Source of the DNA: Cinnamomum chago
Taxonomy: Eukaryota > Streptophyta > Magnoliopsida > Laurales > Lauraceae
Direction: 5' to 3'
NCBI GenBank assembly: GCA_038049695.1
Contig: CP142452.1
Span: forward strand, 48,442,501 to 48,506,500
DNA length: 64,000 bases
A program made the position numbers and the translations under genes. The notes below the pieces were generated by a model. It was not told the origin of the DNA, made no database searches, and saw only the letters and a list, made by a program, of their open reading frames with translations. Positions 35,084-47,333 of this stretch are shown piece after piece. Positions within the stretch are counted from its first letter, which is position 1. Each line of letters begins with the position of its first letter.

Positions 35084-38081
35084 TGTCGCGACCCCGGAAC
35101 GGATCCTCGGGCCCGCGACGTTGTTTTCGATTTGATTACACTGTCTACTGTTTTCCCACAGGTTCCCGCGGTGAGGATTCCCTAAGACACGCGGAATCTA
35201 ACTCACACGTACAAGCTTTGCGGAAGCGTGTAGCAAAACACATCAAGCTGAGCACCAATGAAATATTTAAGTGCCATGACTAATAATAACAAGACACAGT
35301 ATCAAAGAAAGAAGCTAACATGGCATTCCCATTAATATTCAAGTTATGAGACTAATTCAAAAGCGAGTAAAGTTTTGTTACAATTCCATAAGAAGCCAAC
35401 AGAGGCTAATTCACATCTCTAAATATAACAAAAGAAACCCCAAGACATAATGGTGACGAGACTCAAGAAACCCGCCCGACGTCTAGATGACATCGTCAGG
35501 CTGCCACTCTCTCACAGGGGGTTGGCTCACAAGCCTCCTCCTGACGCTCCTCCTCAAAGGTAACCTCTCCTGCACCTGGGCACCAACAAACAAGGGTCAA
35601 ACACGACGGTTTGACAGGTAATCAATTTAGGTGCAAACACGACCAATAATGTTTAAGAAAACATATAAGCAATACTTGATTTGAAATACTATCATGACTG
35701 AGGTACATTTGTAGAAATAAAGAACTGAGCTAAGATACTAAAACAAACTAGCATGAATACATAATATATCATGAATAGTCACCATCCACAAAGAGCCCAT
35801 CCTTTCTCTATCATTTATATAATGAAAAGAGCAAGCACGCACAACAAGCACGATATACATAATATAAGCACGACACGATTTCCCACAAAGACGGGAATTC
35901 CGGCCGCGGAACCGGACACGCACGATGTGTAATAAATACACGACCAGTCTGCAGACAGTCCACATGTTTAAAGACCCCCAGACAGTGGATCAAACCGAAA
36001 GGGCAGTCTAAGCTCAGTGGTGTTTACTTAATTCATGAATGCACAAAACACGCGAAACACTATCAAAACATGTCGAGATAAAAAGGGGGAAATCACTTAT
36101 CAAAACACGATAAACACGACTAGCAAGAGCATAATTAATATGCATAACACGCTTAGGAAGTGATCCCTTTTTTCTTGAGACACGCCTTGAAAATGAGCTT
36201 GTACTTAACTTCAAAATGAGTACATGATGATATTCATTATATCAAAACCGAAGTACAATACAAAGCCTATCAAACTCATGCAAGGACCTTTGGTTGATCA
36301 TTGTGCAGCCGAAGCCCAGATGTTGGAATTAAAACAGGATTGGTGCCCCGGAGGTTCAAGGACATCTTGGTTTTCAAGTGCATAATATCAGGCTAAAGGC
36401 CACTTACATGTTCTAGTTTTCATTCTTGCAAAATCTCTTCAAAACAGGAAATTTGACAATCTCGGTCACCTCGCGGTCAGGTGTCGGCTAGCCGAACTAG
36501 GGTCTAGTGGCTAGCCGCCAGCTGACCGACAAGCTGACCGCTGGAAATCCAGGTTCAGTGCAGCCCTCTGGAAAAGGAACCGAACTCACTGCGGTTAGCT
36601 CACGGTTAGCCGAACTGGGACTTGGCGGTTAGCCGTAAGCTGACCGTAGGGCTGACCACTGAAACCCAGTCTGAAATGTTGCTCTCTGGAAAAGGAACCG
36701 ACAATGCGCGGTTGGCCAGTGGTTAGGCGAGATGGGGTATGGTGGCTAGCCGCTCGCTGACCGTCAGGCTGACCGTAACCCACGGTCGCAAATGTCAGCC
36801 TCTGGAAAAGGAACCGCCGAGCTCGGTCAGCTCGCGGTTAACAGAAACGAGGATTTCGGCTAACCGCCAGCTGACCGACGGCTGACCGAACTGCACGGGA
36901 AATGCAGCTCAGTGCAGATTTTCACATTTCTTCTTCCTTTCTTCTTATTTCTCATTCCACCTGCATTCCCTGAGCCTCCATGCTCACCAAGGGTTCATTT
37001 CTCACAATTTCAAGCATCCAAATCCAATGAAACAAAATCATGAAGCTTGTAAACATAATAATGCACAATTCCAAGAAAACACAATGAAACTCAAAATAGA
37101 CATGCACATTTCCTAGAGAGATTACTTGCCTTGACCAATGCTAACAATCCTTCTCAAGCACTTCACTCAAGTTATCCAATGCTACAAGGAAACCCAAGAG
37201 AAAACCACACAAACTCACTCAAAAATGGAAATAAAGAACCCATTTTAACAAAAGGGTTTGTAAACAAGAAAAACATGATCTTTAAGGAACCAAAATACTT
37301 TATGAAAAGTATGGGTTGAAGCTCTTACCTAGAGAAGGTCAAACAAGAAGGAATGAAGAAAATGTAGAGCTTGTTCCACAAGAAACTCCAAGAAATTGGT
37401 ATCAATGGAAAGCTTGTAAGGAGATGAAGAAGATGATGGTCTTGGAATTCTATTTGGAGTCTTCTAGCTAGCTCATGCAAGATAAAGAAAATGGAAGAGA
37501 AGAAGAGCTTTCCTTGCCCTAGGTCAAGAGATTGCAAAGATTAGGGAAATGAATGAAAAGAGAGGGAGAAAGGGCTTTAGTAATGGAAATGGGCCCCAAA
37601 TAACTTGAACTTGAAATGGCCAAAACACTATCTTGTGGGCCTCGGATGACTTCGACGAAGAAGGATAAAACGATCGTCGAAACATCTAGTTTCCAAAAAG
37701 TATATTTTTGACATGGTTTTGAGATCTCGAAAATTGTGTCCAGATTTGTGCATAAAAGACAATTTTACCCTCTTTGGGCCAAAACATGGGTTTTTGGGCT
37801 TCAAACATGAATGAGCTTAAGACGAAAGTTGTAACACACAGAAAAATCATTCGAATGAAATCAAAATCACAATCACACGGAAACCAACACGATCTTCCCA
37901 AGCTTACACGTGCACTCAGGCCTTCCTGAGTGTGTCTGACTAATACTAACGTTCTCAAAATTCCCAAAGCTATGTCCATGACTAAACTAATTACTTCTAA
38001 CCCAACAATAACTAAACCCACTTAGGACTAAACACATACTAATCGCACACTAATCGACTTGGTCTGGGTCGGGGTCTAACA
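35084..38081 (-). mobile_element. Solo LTR, Tekay-type, 2998 bp
   Basis: On the minus strand it begins TGTTAGACCCCGACCC and ends CCGGGGTCGCGACA, the same termini as the array LTRs, with a perfect 5-bp duplication atcga (35079-35083 and 38082-38086). Only the ends are readily alignable to the array, so it is another subfamily. There is no interior or second LTR: the usual product of LTR-LTR recombination. It contains a palindrome cassette (36450-36900). Short frames inside are chance. Confidence 0.92.
36450..36900. repeat. Palindrome cassette, TAGCCG/CTGACCG type, ~117-bp tandem units
   Basis: About four units, each opening near CTCTGGAAAAGGAACCG (36566, 36683, 36802; a diverged first unit from 36450) and carrying CGGTTAGC, TAGCCG and paired CTGACCG words that can fold back. 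The same vocabulary is at 53200-53520 and, in a copia LTR, at 62050-62390. Confidence 0.85.
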
Positions 38082-39342
38082 ATCGATATGCTTGCGAATA
38101 GCGTGGCTCATCTCCCTGGTATGTTTGATAAGAATATCTAACGCTCGAGGGATTGAGACCTGCACGTTTTGGACCGGGGGACCTTGATCTGAGTTAGGCA
38201 CTTGGTACATCGGGGCAGCCTGATTTTGATAAACAGGAGGGGTCCTCTAATATTGAATCGGCTGGGGATATAATATATCATTACTGGCCGTCACTAGATT
38301 GTAATTCGTTTGATTGATTGGTGGAGGAGTCATAACTTGGAATTGAGGTCGAGTCATTTCACGCTGTTGATAAACATCTGATGTTCCCATATGATTCAAA
38401 GGGTTACGGTGCCAAGTGTTGGACGTCATCAATTTTCCCGAGTTTACTAAACCATGACTCGCTTGATGATACAAATTCTCGTTTATTGCGAGAGTTTGTG
38501 ATGGTGCGATGACTCTAACCGGCGTAGTGATAGGCGCATCAGCAGGCATCCTGTACTGTGGGATAGAAGAAGTGATTGGCTCTGTTTGACTAATTAGGGA
38601 AGAGTAGGGTATAACCTGCGAAACCATAGGATCGCTTGCGCGGAGAGAGTGATCCCCTGATGAAATATTATCGTGAACCCTATATCTTATAACCTGGCCA
38701 GTGGGACTGACTAGGTCGTGTAGGTTACCCCTGAATGCAAGGAGAATTGATTCTTCCCTGACGAGTGAGACGGGGTAGATGTATTAGAATGATTCCTCCC
38801 CATTGTAACGGTATTAACCGGGATTGGTCCCCCTTCGAAGAGGGACTGTCTTATCTGTTGTGGGTCATGACTTGAAGCTGCTAAGAATCCATCTAATACC
38901 CTAGAGGATTCTATATTATGTGGGACTTGATGTGACCCACTAGTTGTGCGGAGCATTAGTAGGGGTGAGAGGGGTTGAAAGTCCGACATTCCGAACGTGT
39001 AACCCTCCATTCGTGAAGAAATATTTAGATGAGAATAGAAAGAAAGAGGGGATGAGAAAAGCACGTTTTATGTTGTTCGGTAGTGAGTGCTAGTGCAAGT
39101 TTGTTTCTTATCATGTAATGGGGGAAAGCTTAGTGGACAGTCCATTGGAACCTCAGGTTTAATTTCAGACTAGATTCATAATAACCCTAAACTAAATGGG
39201 ACACGGACATCTGATCATTGATTGGATGTTCATGTCTTAGAATAAAATTCCAGAAAGACCCAAATAAGTGACAGGGAAACAAAAGCAGTCCCATCACGAT
39301 CGTCAAGCTGTCGGGTGTGAATTTTGATCCCCCCGGGGAGGG

Positions 39343-39351
39343 AAATCGCCA
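39343..39351 (-). other. Primer-binding site candidate of the Tat-like element
   Basis: On the minus strand TGGCGATTTCCC starts about 10 bases after the proposed LTR end, with the TGG expected opposite a tRNA CCA end. I cannot name the tRNA. Position relative to LTR and gag is the main support. Confidence 0.45.
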
Positions 39352-39361
39352 TTCATCTATA

Positions 39362-40325
39362 TGTGCTATTTAAATTTTACAACGAAAATGAGGATTCCCA
39401 CTACCCTCAAAATCGACGGATTATGATCGCTAGCTACGGTAACTGCCGTAACACCGTTCTTAAATAAAAGCCGAAGAAAAATGGTAGAAAATAAATGGGT
39501 GGGTTCTTCCTCTAGTCTAATGTGCTGCCGGCAACACACAACGGTTTTCCTGTCACATTAATTTGGGTCTCTTTAATGTTGGGTCAATTCAGGGTTATGA
39601 GTCAGAGTCCAAATAAGGTTAATCCTCACATAGCAAAATCATAGTATATCCAAGTATAATAAAATAATTAAAATAAAGAAAATAAAAGGGGGGAGGTGCC
39701 AAATATTTAAGAAGAGGATCGGCCCCATTCCCGGGTACCCCCTTCTAATCCCTTGGCAAAATAGGGTTTAAAGGCCGACTTTTCAAATAAAAATGATGAT
39801 GCAAATGAGACTTTGACTTGTGATTTCTGTGTTTTTTGTGTGCGATACACGAGTGATAAAAGTGAGAAGCCAATGTGCCGTAATTGATTGGAGGTGGCCG
39901 ATGGGCCATAATTGATTAAAGGTGGCCAATGGGCCGGTGTTAGTTTTAAAGGGGGGGCCGATGGACCGAGATTGATTTGGAGGGTGGCCGATGGGCCGAA
40001 ATAAAAATATGCAAAGTGTGTGAAATCACACATCTCTTCTTATTATTCTCATTTATTCAATTTTAGAAATCAGTTCTTTATTCCCTTTTATCATTAATTC
40101 GATTAAATATCTGGCACCTGGGTGGAGGAAGAAATAAAGGGAAAATCTTTTTGGGTTTATTTTGTTGGTTTTATAGTTTTTAGGGATTTTTGATAATGGG
40201 GCTAGAAGGGCCTAACTAGGGGATTTTACTTGGATTTACGTGATTAGTGCTTTATTATTAATCATCGGATTAACCATAACCTAAGGTTCTAGACCGCCCA
40301 CATCAACTCTGTCGATCCCCTAACA
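39362..40325 (-). repeat. Probable 5' LTR of the Tat-like element (~964 bp)
   Basis: On the minus strand it starts TGTTAGGGGATCGACAGAG and ends AAATAGCACA. It holds a minisatellite of about 28-bp units around GGCCGATGGGCC (39870-40000). The ends are inferred from TG...CA, the PBS candidate and the gag distance; no second LTR is in view to confirm them. Longer frames here are read-through of the minisatellite. Confidence 0.55.
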
Positions 40326-41064
40326 GAACAAGAAAAGTGATGGGACGGAGCCTAATACTCTAATCTATCTAGCAAGATATTCTAATCTAATCCTAAAGTG
40401 CAAACAACCTAAGTTCGATAATTCTGCCTAAGGAATTTGGTTATGATCTTAATTGATTCGGTTTGTTTTGATTTATGTTGAAGGTTGGTTAAGAGTGAGT
40501 TAAGGATGGATTAAGGTTTTGATTAATGTGTTTTTAAATATATTAAGGTTCTGTTTTGGTTGTTGAAGGTTCTATAGTTTCAGGTCTTACTCCAAATGAT
40601 GGAAAGATGTCAAAATCAGCGAAACGGGGGTGACAGAGAAGTTGGGCGCACTTGTAGTTGCGCCTAGGTCACTCTGGTGACTTGGACGCACAGATAGTGG
40701 CGCCCAAGTGCCAGGTCTCGTGTGGCTTGGTTGGTGGTGATGAATCGACTTGATCTTCAGAGTTCGTATGGTTTCTACTTGATGCAAGTCTCTGTTCTGA
40801 TGTTGTTTTAGGTTCTAGATCGATTTTATCTTAATGATTTAAGTCCGGAACTCGAAATGTAACCAAGATTCACAACTTGGGCTAGACAGGAAACCTAGGC
40901 TCACCTGTGTGTGCGCCTAGGTGTTTCTGTGAACTTGGGGGCACCTGTGTGGGCGCCCAAGTGGTGTCTTGATGTTCTTTTAGCCTTCTAGCTTCATTCG
41001 AGATTCCGGATGGGTTTTAAGTTGATTAAATCTTTGATTTCTGGACAGTTGTTGGTTCGGTAAG
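40326..41064 (-). other. Decayed unit, left part, with GCGCC inverted words
   Basis: No gene seen. Several inverted pairs built on ACTTGGGCGC...GCGCCCAAGT (40640-40700 and 40890-40970). The same words return at 58260-58345, beyond the 17-kb insertion, proving that both parts were once one sequence. It ends with the duplication gtaag (41060-41064). Confidence 0.6.
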
Positions 41065-44000
41065 TGTCACGCCCCCAAACCGGAACCTTGATGGCGCGAA
41101 TGTGATTAAGGATAATTATATTTTTCACCTAAGATCTGCGTGTGTGAAGACAACACATTCCAACACACTCTGAATATTTTACGGAAGCTTTTGTGGTGTT
41201 GCGACTCGGAGTCTGTGGACATCGGATTCCGTGTCGCACTCAACCACTAGCATATAACTAATATGTCAAGAACCATATCAGACTGGAGTGAACCATCACA
41301 ACGAAATACAGAGCTGACAGTAACAGTATAAGCATTCCCACATGTGTTCAAGTTACAAATTATCAATGTACATTAAATAAGAATCCCAAGGAAAGGCTAA
41401 TAAAAGCCATACAATAACAAGCTAATAACCACTACACATATGTGATGCAACTCCGATGTCAAGCTCAATGTCTACATGACATAGCCAACAAAACAATCTG
41501 CAACTCATGGCTCCACAGCCAACAAAAGCACTCATCTCGGGACGAAGAAGTCTGGACCTGATTACCAAAATAGTGGGTCAGACACGACGGTTTGGCAGGT
41601 AGGTGAAAGACAATAAATGTGCTAAAAAATAAAGCATGTGATAATTCACATTATTTGATCAAAGGCTGCATATAATTAAATAGGGTGGAAAATCATGGAT
41701 CTCTGACAAAACATGTATTCATTTAAAGCATGAATAAAACAAGGAACGGAAAACGATATAACAATAACTGAATTTACCTTGGAAAACACTATTACATGTT
41801 TCAACAATAACTTTCATAAAAGAAATGAATCATTTACTGGAAAACAAATAAGCAATATAAAACATATAAGGTATCAAAGGAATCGGGAACTAGCAAGATG
41901 GCAACCACACGACGCTAAGTCCTCTATCACCGAAGTGACAAGAACATATCGGGGCGTTGAACTCCGTCACCGAAGTGAGGAGAATCAACAAAATATACAT
42001 ATACATATAATAATAATAATACGGGACGGGGCCACGGTGGCAAGCCGGGCATCGGGAACCACGGTAGCGAGCCAGGTATCGGGAACCACGGGAGCAAGCC
42101 GGGTATCGGGATCCAAACTGCAGCTGGCGGGACGGGAGGGGGATCTCCAAGTCGATGGATCAAACCGATAAGGTCATCCAAGCTTAGTGGTGCCGACTCA
42201 TAGGTCAAATAACAGAAATCAAGACGTGTAAAATACATCAAGTTCAAGTAAATAAACGGATGGGGCAAGAATGCTCAAAGGCATAACTTTCATTTCATGT
42301 TGGGCAATTTATTTCGGGACAAGTAACTGTTACTAGTGTAAATTCAATGCTTTCGGGAAAATAAGTCATGTAATGTTTGTCTCGAGAATAAGGAAATACA
42401 ATGAACTATTACAATTTCGGGTAAAATAGCGATTTCAAGATTTATTTAAGGTGAATAGCGGTCCCGTATGTCGATTGTAATAATGACTTGGTACTCCTTG
42501 AGTTTGAAGACATTCCGGGCTCCTTATACACTTTATGGTTTTCAAAACTTTAAATGAGCTTATAGATAGTACCAGACGGTATGATTAAATCAAAACTATA
42601 GACAATCCAATCATAAGTACAATGTGACTCCTGAAGCATCGCACAACCTACTCAGTCACAGAAAGGCGTAGGATTTGCGATACTCAAACAAATAGACTTC
42701 GTGCATAGATATAAAGTAGGTATCATGTTCCCCGTACTGTTCAAGATTGAATTATATTGGATTCCGATGCAAACGGAATAATCGTGAAGAACGTCGGCTC
42801 AAGACATCCTCACATATAGTCAAATGAGTCCAAAATGGGTAGCCAAAGTCACACCTAAGTCCATCCAAAAATAGGGTAAAAATCCCTTGCAGGAAGGATT
42901 TCTCAGTTGGCCCGGTCGACCCCGTACACAACAGCACCGGTCGACCTGAGGAGGTCAGGTCGACCTGTTTCCTGTGTGCCCGGTCGACCGAGCCCTTGGC
43001 TGGTCGACCAGCAGTTGTAACTAAAAATGGTCAGCAGTGTTTTTGGTCAGGTTCTAGAGAACCTGTCCTTGTGTCGTCAGTCGACCGAGCCCCCAAGCCG
43101 GTCGACCGCGTGCACTGCGAAACAGAACCCAGGTTTTGTTCTACAGTGAAATGGGTCCCTTTTCGTTTTCCTCCTTTCAATACTTATATAACCAACACGA
43201 GATATAATGAAAGCTATAAACCAACTCAATCCAAGACAATAATGAATTAACAAAATCCATTGATGAGCATTTATTTTTTAACAATGCAAGTCAATAAAAG
43301 CATGAGTAAATCATTAATATTTCACCAAATCATTTAAAATTCAAAACATCTAATCATCCACTTGCATTTGGTCTCTAATCAAGCGAATCCAAGTCTCTAA
43401 TCACCTCTCAATCTCAAAATCCAAGCTACAAGCAAAAACCCCCAAAACAAACCCTAAAATGGGTCAAACAATGAATGAAGAAGATAGAAGTCACAATAAT
43501 GAAAATGGGGCTTCTCAAGGACTAGAAGAATACTAATCTAGAAGATGGAGATGATCACTTACTTGTAAGGTCTCCAAATGGCAAGAGTTAGCTCAATGAA
43601 GAACTCAAAGTTGGTGGATTTCTCAACAAATGGTATCAAAAGGAAGCTTGCAAGGTGGGGAAGAGAATGATAACCTCCATTTCTTGATTGATGCAAGTTT
43701 GGTGTGGATTGGAGATGGAGAGAGCAAGAAGAAGAAGAGAAAGTTGCAAGAGAAAACCCTAGGCTTCCTTTTGTGTTGGAAAATGGAGATGGAAGAGAAG
43801 GGAGATGGGTTCCTCTTATATAAGCAAGTGAGAATGGGTCCCACTACTAGAAAATCTCTTTGGGCTGAAATCATGGTTTTCGGGACTTGAAATGAATTCA
43901 ACGAAGAAGGATGAAATGATCGCCGAAATATCTAGATTTCAAAAAGTTTATATTTCGCGGGCTTCGGGGATATCAAGTTTTGGGTACAGATATGGTGTAA

Positions 44001-44328
44001 AATGACTGTTTTGCTCTCAAGACTAGGAAAGTCAAGTTTCAGGGTCTCGAACGGGGACGGGATCAACATGGAAGTTGTCGGGATTAACGAGACAAATGAA
44101 ACGGGATAAGAACGCAAATCAAAACAATTCCGGAAAATCCCTTAAGCAAACGCAAAGTCATATAAGGAACCCCAAAGGGCCCCACTAGTCACCAAGGCAC
44201 TCAAAATTCCCCAAAACTAAATCAAAAGTTATTCCAATCCCAACTTAGTCAAAGACTACTAATCACGCTTAAGTCTAACACAAGACTCAATTAACACTAA
44301 TCGAGTTCACTCGGGTCGGGGTCTCACA
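41065..44328 (-). repeat. 3' LTR of the minus-strand Tekay-type element (3264 bp)
   Basis: The + strand reads TGTCACGCCCCC...GGGTCTCACA. Inside: three 27-bp tandem units CCACGGTAGCGAGCC... (42032-42112), a TAA microsatellite (42008-42020) and a GGTCGACC palindrome cassette (42910-43110). It is collinear with 45953-58193 once the later insertions are removed. No gene. Confidence 0.88.
42910..43110. repeat. Palindrome cassette, GGTCGACC type (Tekay-type LTR)
   Basis: CGGTCGACC words at about 42912, 42946, 42957, 42979, 42999, 43079 and 43098 in paired orientation, including CCCGGTCGACCGAGCCC followed by TGGTCGACCAGCAGTTG. The other LTR of this element carries the same cassette, now split into about 51640-51702 and 56845-56975 by a later solo LTR. 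Confidence 0.88.
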
Positions 44329-45952
44329 TCCCCCCCTAGAACATTTGGTCCTCCAAAGGAACTAAACAAACCCAAAAACAAATGGGGACATTAATCCCAC
44401 ACTTCGAAAGCAAAACCTCAAACGACTGCTCCAATTCGGTTCACTCGGAAGCACCTGAGCTCGCTGGGTCATCCTCGCTGTAGAACTCTTCGGTCAACTG
44501 TCAACAATTGTTAGACATTCTTCCACTGGCTCGAATCTGTTACTGCTCTACCAATCTGACTACTCAAGGAATTTCCTATCTCTGACTCCTTCTAAGTTCC
44601 ACCAGGCCTCTCGCTTCTTGCCACCATGATACAGAAAATTCTTGGAACAGTTCTGTCGACTTCATCACAACTGTCGAAGCTAGGGTCTTATATCAAACAC
44701 ACAATCTTCAATGTGAACTCTTTCTAATTCTAACTCTTTCTGTTCGTTGCTCTTGATCCACAGCACAACAGTCGGTCTCTGACACTATCATTCTTGTCCC
44801 TTCGTCATTCTTCGGTATTTGAAGCTCTACATTCACTCTTACAACTGTTCCGCCAAATCTTTTTCCCCCAAAGAAACTCGAAATGATTGACTTCCTGCTC
44901 CGTTATCTGTACATTGTAATCCGATGCTCCTCATGTTGATCAAACCCACCAAAAATCTTCATTATCAGGCGTTTGAGTATAGATCCTTTCTACAGTCAAC
45001 TCTTTCATCAACTGCAGAAATTTGACTTCCAATGCTTCTAGTCACACATACGACGCATCCTACTGGCTCTACTTCACCACATGGCTGCACTTGTTGAAAA
45101 TTCCCGAATAGCTCTCTGACAAAACTCATTGAATTCCATAAATCTCGAACTTTGGACATCTCCTTGGAGCTTTACCAACAGAAAAGGAAAATTGTCTTTC
45201 AACATTGATGATCAGCCCTGCTCTTGCACAACTGCATTAACCCCGTCAAATATGGCGGTGAGATGGGTCTGTGATCAAGTTCTCTGATTCAGTTGAAGGT
45301 CTCAAACTGTCTAAGATTTTTGCTCAACAACTTGTTCCTCTTACACAATCAGTATTCGAAGAATCCTTCCATCAAACCCCTGACACCGAGAAGATGTTCT
45401 TACATAACCTCGAATCTGCTACTTGTCTTGTCCACCAATATCGGTCTGAGAAAATGAAGGTTCTAACTCATCCCGATGTACTGTCACTCTGTCTCTGCCA
45501 GTCTTGAAAATTGATGATGCTGAGTACTACCAGATGTTTTTTACTTTAGGCAATGTCGTCCAGTCCTCAGTACACTTCTGTCATTTCTGTCAAAGTTATC
45601 GAAATTAGGTCTCCTGCCAATGCACAATCTTCGAGGTGAATGACTTGGAAATTTGTAACTTCTTCGTATGCCAAGATGATTCCATCAAACGTTTGAACAA
45701 TCCTCTGAACGCTTCACTCATCTTTATCTGCTCGTCGAAAACACAAGGTTCACAGCTCTGTAAGTTTCCAGCTCTGACTAGACCCGTTAACACATTAACT
45801 GTCATGCTACTCCACATGTCCAAACTTCGTGAGGTGTGCTTCTGTCAAACTCGTTCTTCTCTGAATCCTTCAACTGTCATTATCCATAGGTGATGATTCT
45901 CTTGCTCGTATCTGTACTCTTCCCAAACTGATGTTCTACAAGTCAGCAAAAT
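44329..45952 (-). other. Interior remnant of the minus-strand Tekay-type element, unrecognised
   Basis: 1.6 kb between a polypurine tract (44329-44338) and a truncated LTR. No Gag, RT, RNase H or integrase motif in either strand; only short frames interrupted by stops. Base composition differs from the LTRs and the words CTGTC and TCTGTC are frequent on the + strand. A ~50-bp segment occurs twice in diverged form (44671-44720 and 45587-45640), suggesting an old internal duplication. It could be a decayed extra gene or untranslated 3' region. Confidence 0.5.
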
Positions 45953-47333
45953 ACAATTATCAATGTACATTAATTAAGAATCCCAAGAAAAGGCTAATAA
46001 AAGCCATACAATAACAAGTTAATAACCACTAACCATATGTGACGCAACTTCGATGTCAAACTCAATGTCTACATGACATAGCCAACAAAACAATCTGCAA
46101 CTCATGGCTCCACAGCCAACAAAATCACTCATCTCGGGACGAAGAAGTCTGGACCTGAGTACCAAAATAGTGGGTCAGACACGACGGTTTGGCAGGTAGG
46201 TGAAAGACAATAAATGTGCTAAAAAATAAAGCATGTGATAATTCACATTATTTGATCAAAGGCTACATATAATTAAATAGGGTGGAAATCATAGATCTCT
46301 GACAAAACATGCATTCATTTAAAGCATGAGTAAAATAAGGAACGGAAAACGATATAACAATAACTAAATTTACCATGGAAAACATTATTACCCGTTTAAA
46401 CAATAACTTTCATAAAAGAAATGAATCATTTACTGGAAAACAAATAAGCAATATAAAACATATAAGGTGTCAAAGGAATCGGGAACTAGCAAGATGGCAA
46501 CCACACGACGCTAAGTCCTCTATCACCGAAGTGACAAGAACATATCGGGGCGTTGAACTCCGTCACCGAAGTGAGGAGAATCAACAAAATATACATATAC
46601 ATATAATAATAATAATACGGGACGGGGCCACGGTGGCAAGCCGGGCATCGGGAACCACGGTAGCGAGCCAGGTATCGGGAACCACGGGAGCAAGCCGGGT
46701 ATCGGGATCCAAACTGCAGCTGGCGGGACGGGAGGGGGATCTCGAAGTCGGTGGATCAAACCGATAAGGTCATCCAAGCTTAGTGGTGCCGACTCATAGG
46801 TCAAATAACAGAAATCAAGACGTGTAAAATACATCAAGTTCAAGTAAATAAACGGGCGGGGCAAGAATCCTCAAAGGCATAACTTTCATTTCATGTCGGG
46901 CAATGCATTTTGAGACAAGTAACTGTTACTAGTGTAACTTCAATGCTTTCGGGAAAATAAGTGATGTAATGTAAGTCTCGGGAATAAGGAAATACAATGA
47001 ACTATTACAATTTCGGGTAAAATAGTGATTTCAAGATTCATTTAAGGTGAATAGGTTCCCGTATGTCGATTGTAATAATGACTTGGTACTCCTTGAGTTT
47101 GAAGACATTCCGGGCTCCTTATACACTTTAGGGTTTTCAAAACTTTAAATGAGCTTATAGATAGTACCAGACGGGTATGATTAAAATCAAAACTATAGAC
47201 AATCCAATCCTAAGTATAATGTTACTCCTGAAGCATCGTACAACCTACTCAGTCACAGAAAGGGGTAGGATTCACGATACTCAAACAAATAGACTTCGTG
47301 CATAGATATAAAGAAGGTATCGCGTTGTCCCAT
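45953..47333 (-). repeat. 5' LTR of the minus-strand Tekay-type element, part 1
   Basis: Collinear with 41362-42740 of the 3' LTR with scattered substitutions; the counterpart of 41065-41361 is missing, so a deletion took the inner LTR end and the PBS. It ends with cccat (47329-47333), the left flank of the next solo LTR. The remainder is at 51464-51708 and 56837-58193. Confidence 0.85.

Larger units (their letters stand above)
33182..39010 (-). pseudogene. Tat/Ogre-like gag, broken and split by a solo LTR
   Basis: The probable start is the MEGYTF methionine at 39010. The Pro/Gln-rich N-terminal part (39010 to about 38090) is frame-shifted. The rest (35083-33182) is one frame and includes a capsid-like domain (about 34830-34430; PKFIPYDGTTNP, then SLIGDALTWY) and a zinc-finger-like FCAYHRMPGHDLTQC near 33660-33610, typical of Tat/Ogre Gag. 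In-frame stops lie near 34423, 34144, 34080, 33748 and 33304. The inserted solo LTR plus duplication is 3003 bp, a multiple of three. Domain style supports the lineage; no RT is present to confirm it. Confidence 0.82.
33182..40325 (-). mobile_element. Tat/Ogre-like Ty3/gypsy element, 5' part, minus strand
   Basis: Read on the minus strand: probable 5' LTR (40325-39362), PBS candidate (39351-39343), about 330-bp leader (39342-39011), gag pseudogene (39010-33182). The element is cut on its 3' side by the insertion of the older Sirevirus at 33182 and interrupted inside gag by a solo LTR (35084-38081). The leader holds no recognised signal. Confidence 0.75.

Noticed and set aside
39707..40033. 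108-codon minus-strand frame with repeated GPSA residues
   Set aside because: Read-through of the LTR minisatellite; it covers the probable LTR body and has no start context or homology.
41779..42268. Frames of 113-130 codons repeated at 46375-46864
   Set aside because: They lie inside two copies of the same LTR and read through its microsatellite and 27-bp repeats in both strands; not coding.
45271..45893. Plus-strand frames of about 80 codons (45271-45507 and 45636-45893) as a host gene
   Set aside because: Short, unlinked, no recognisable domain, and inside the interior remnant of an element bounded by gtaag duplications.
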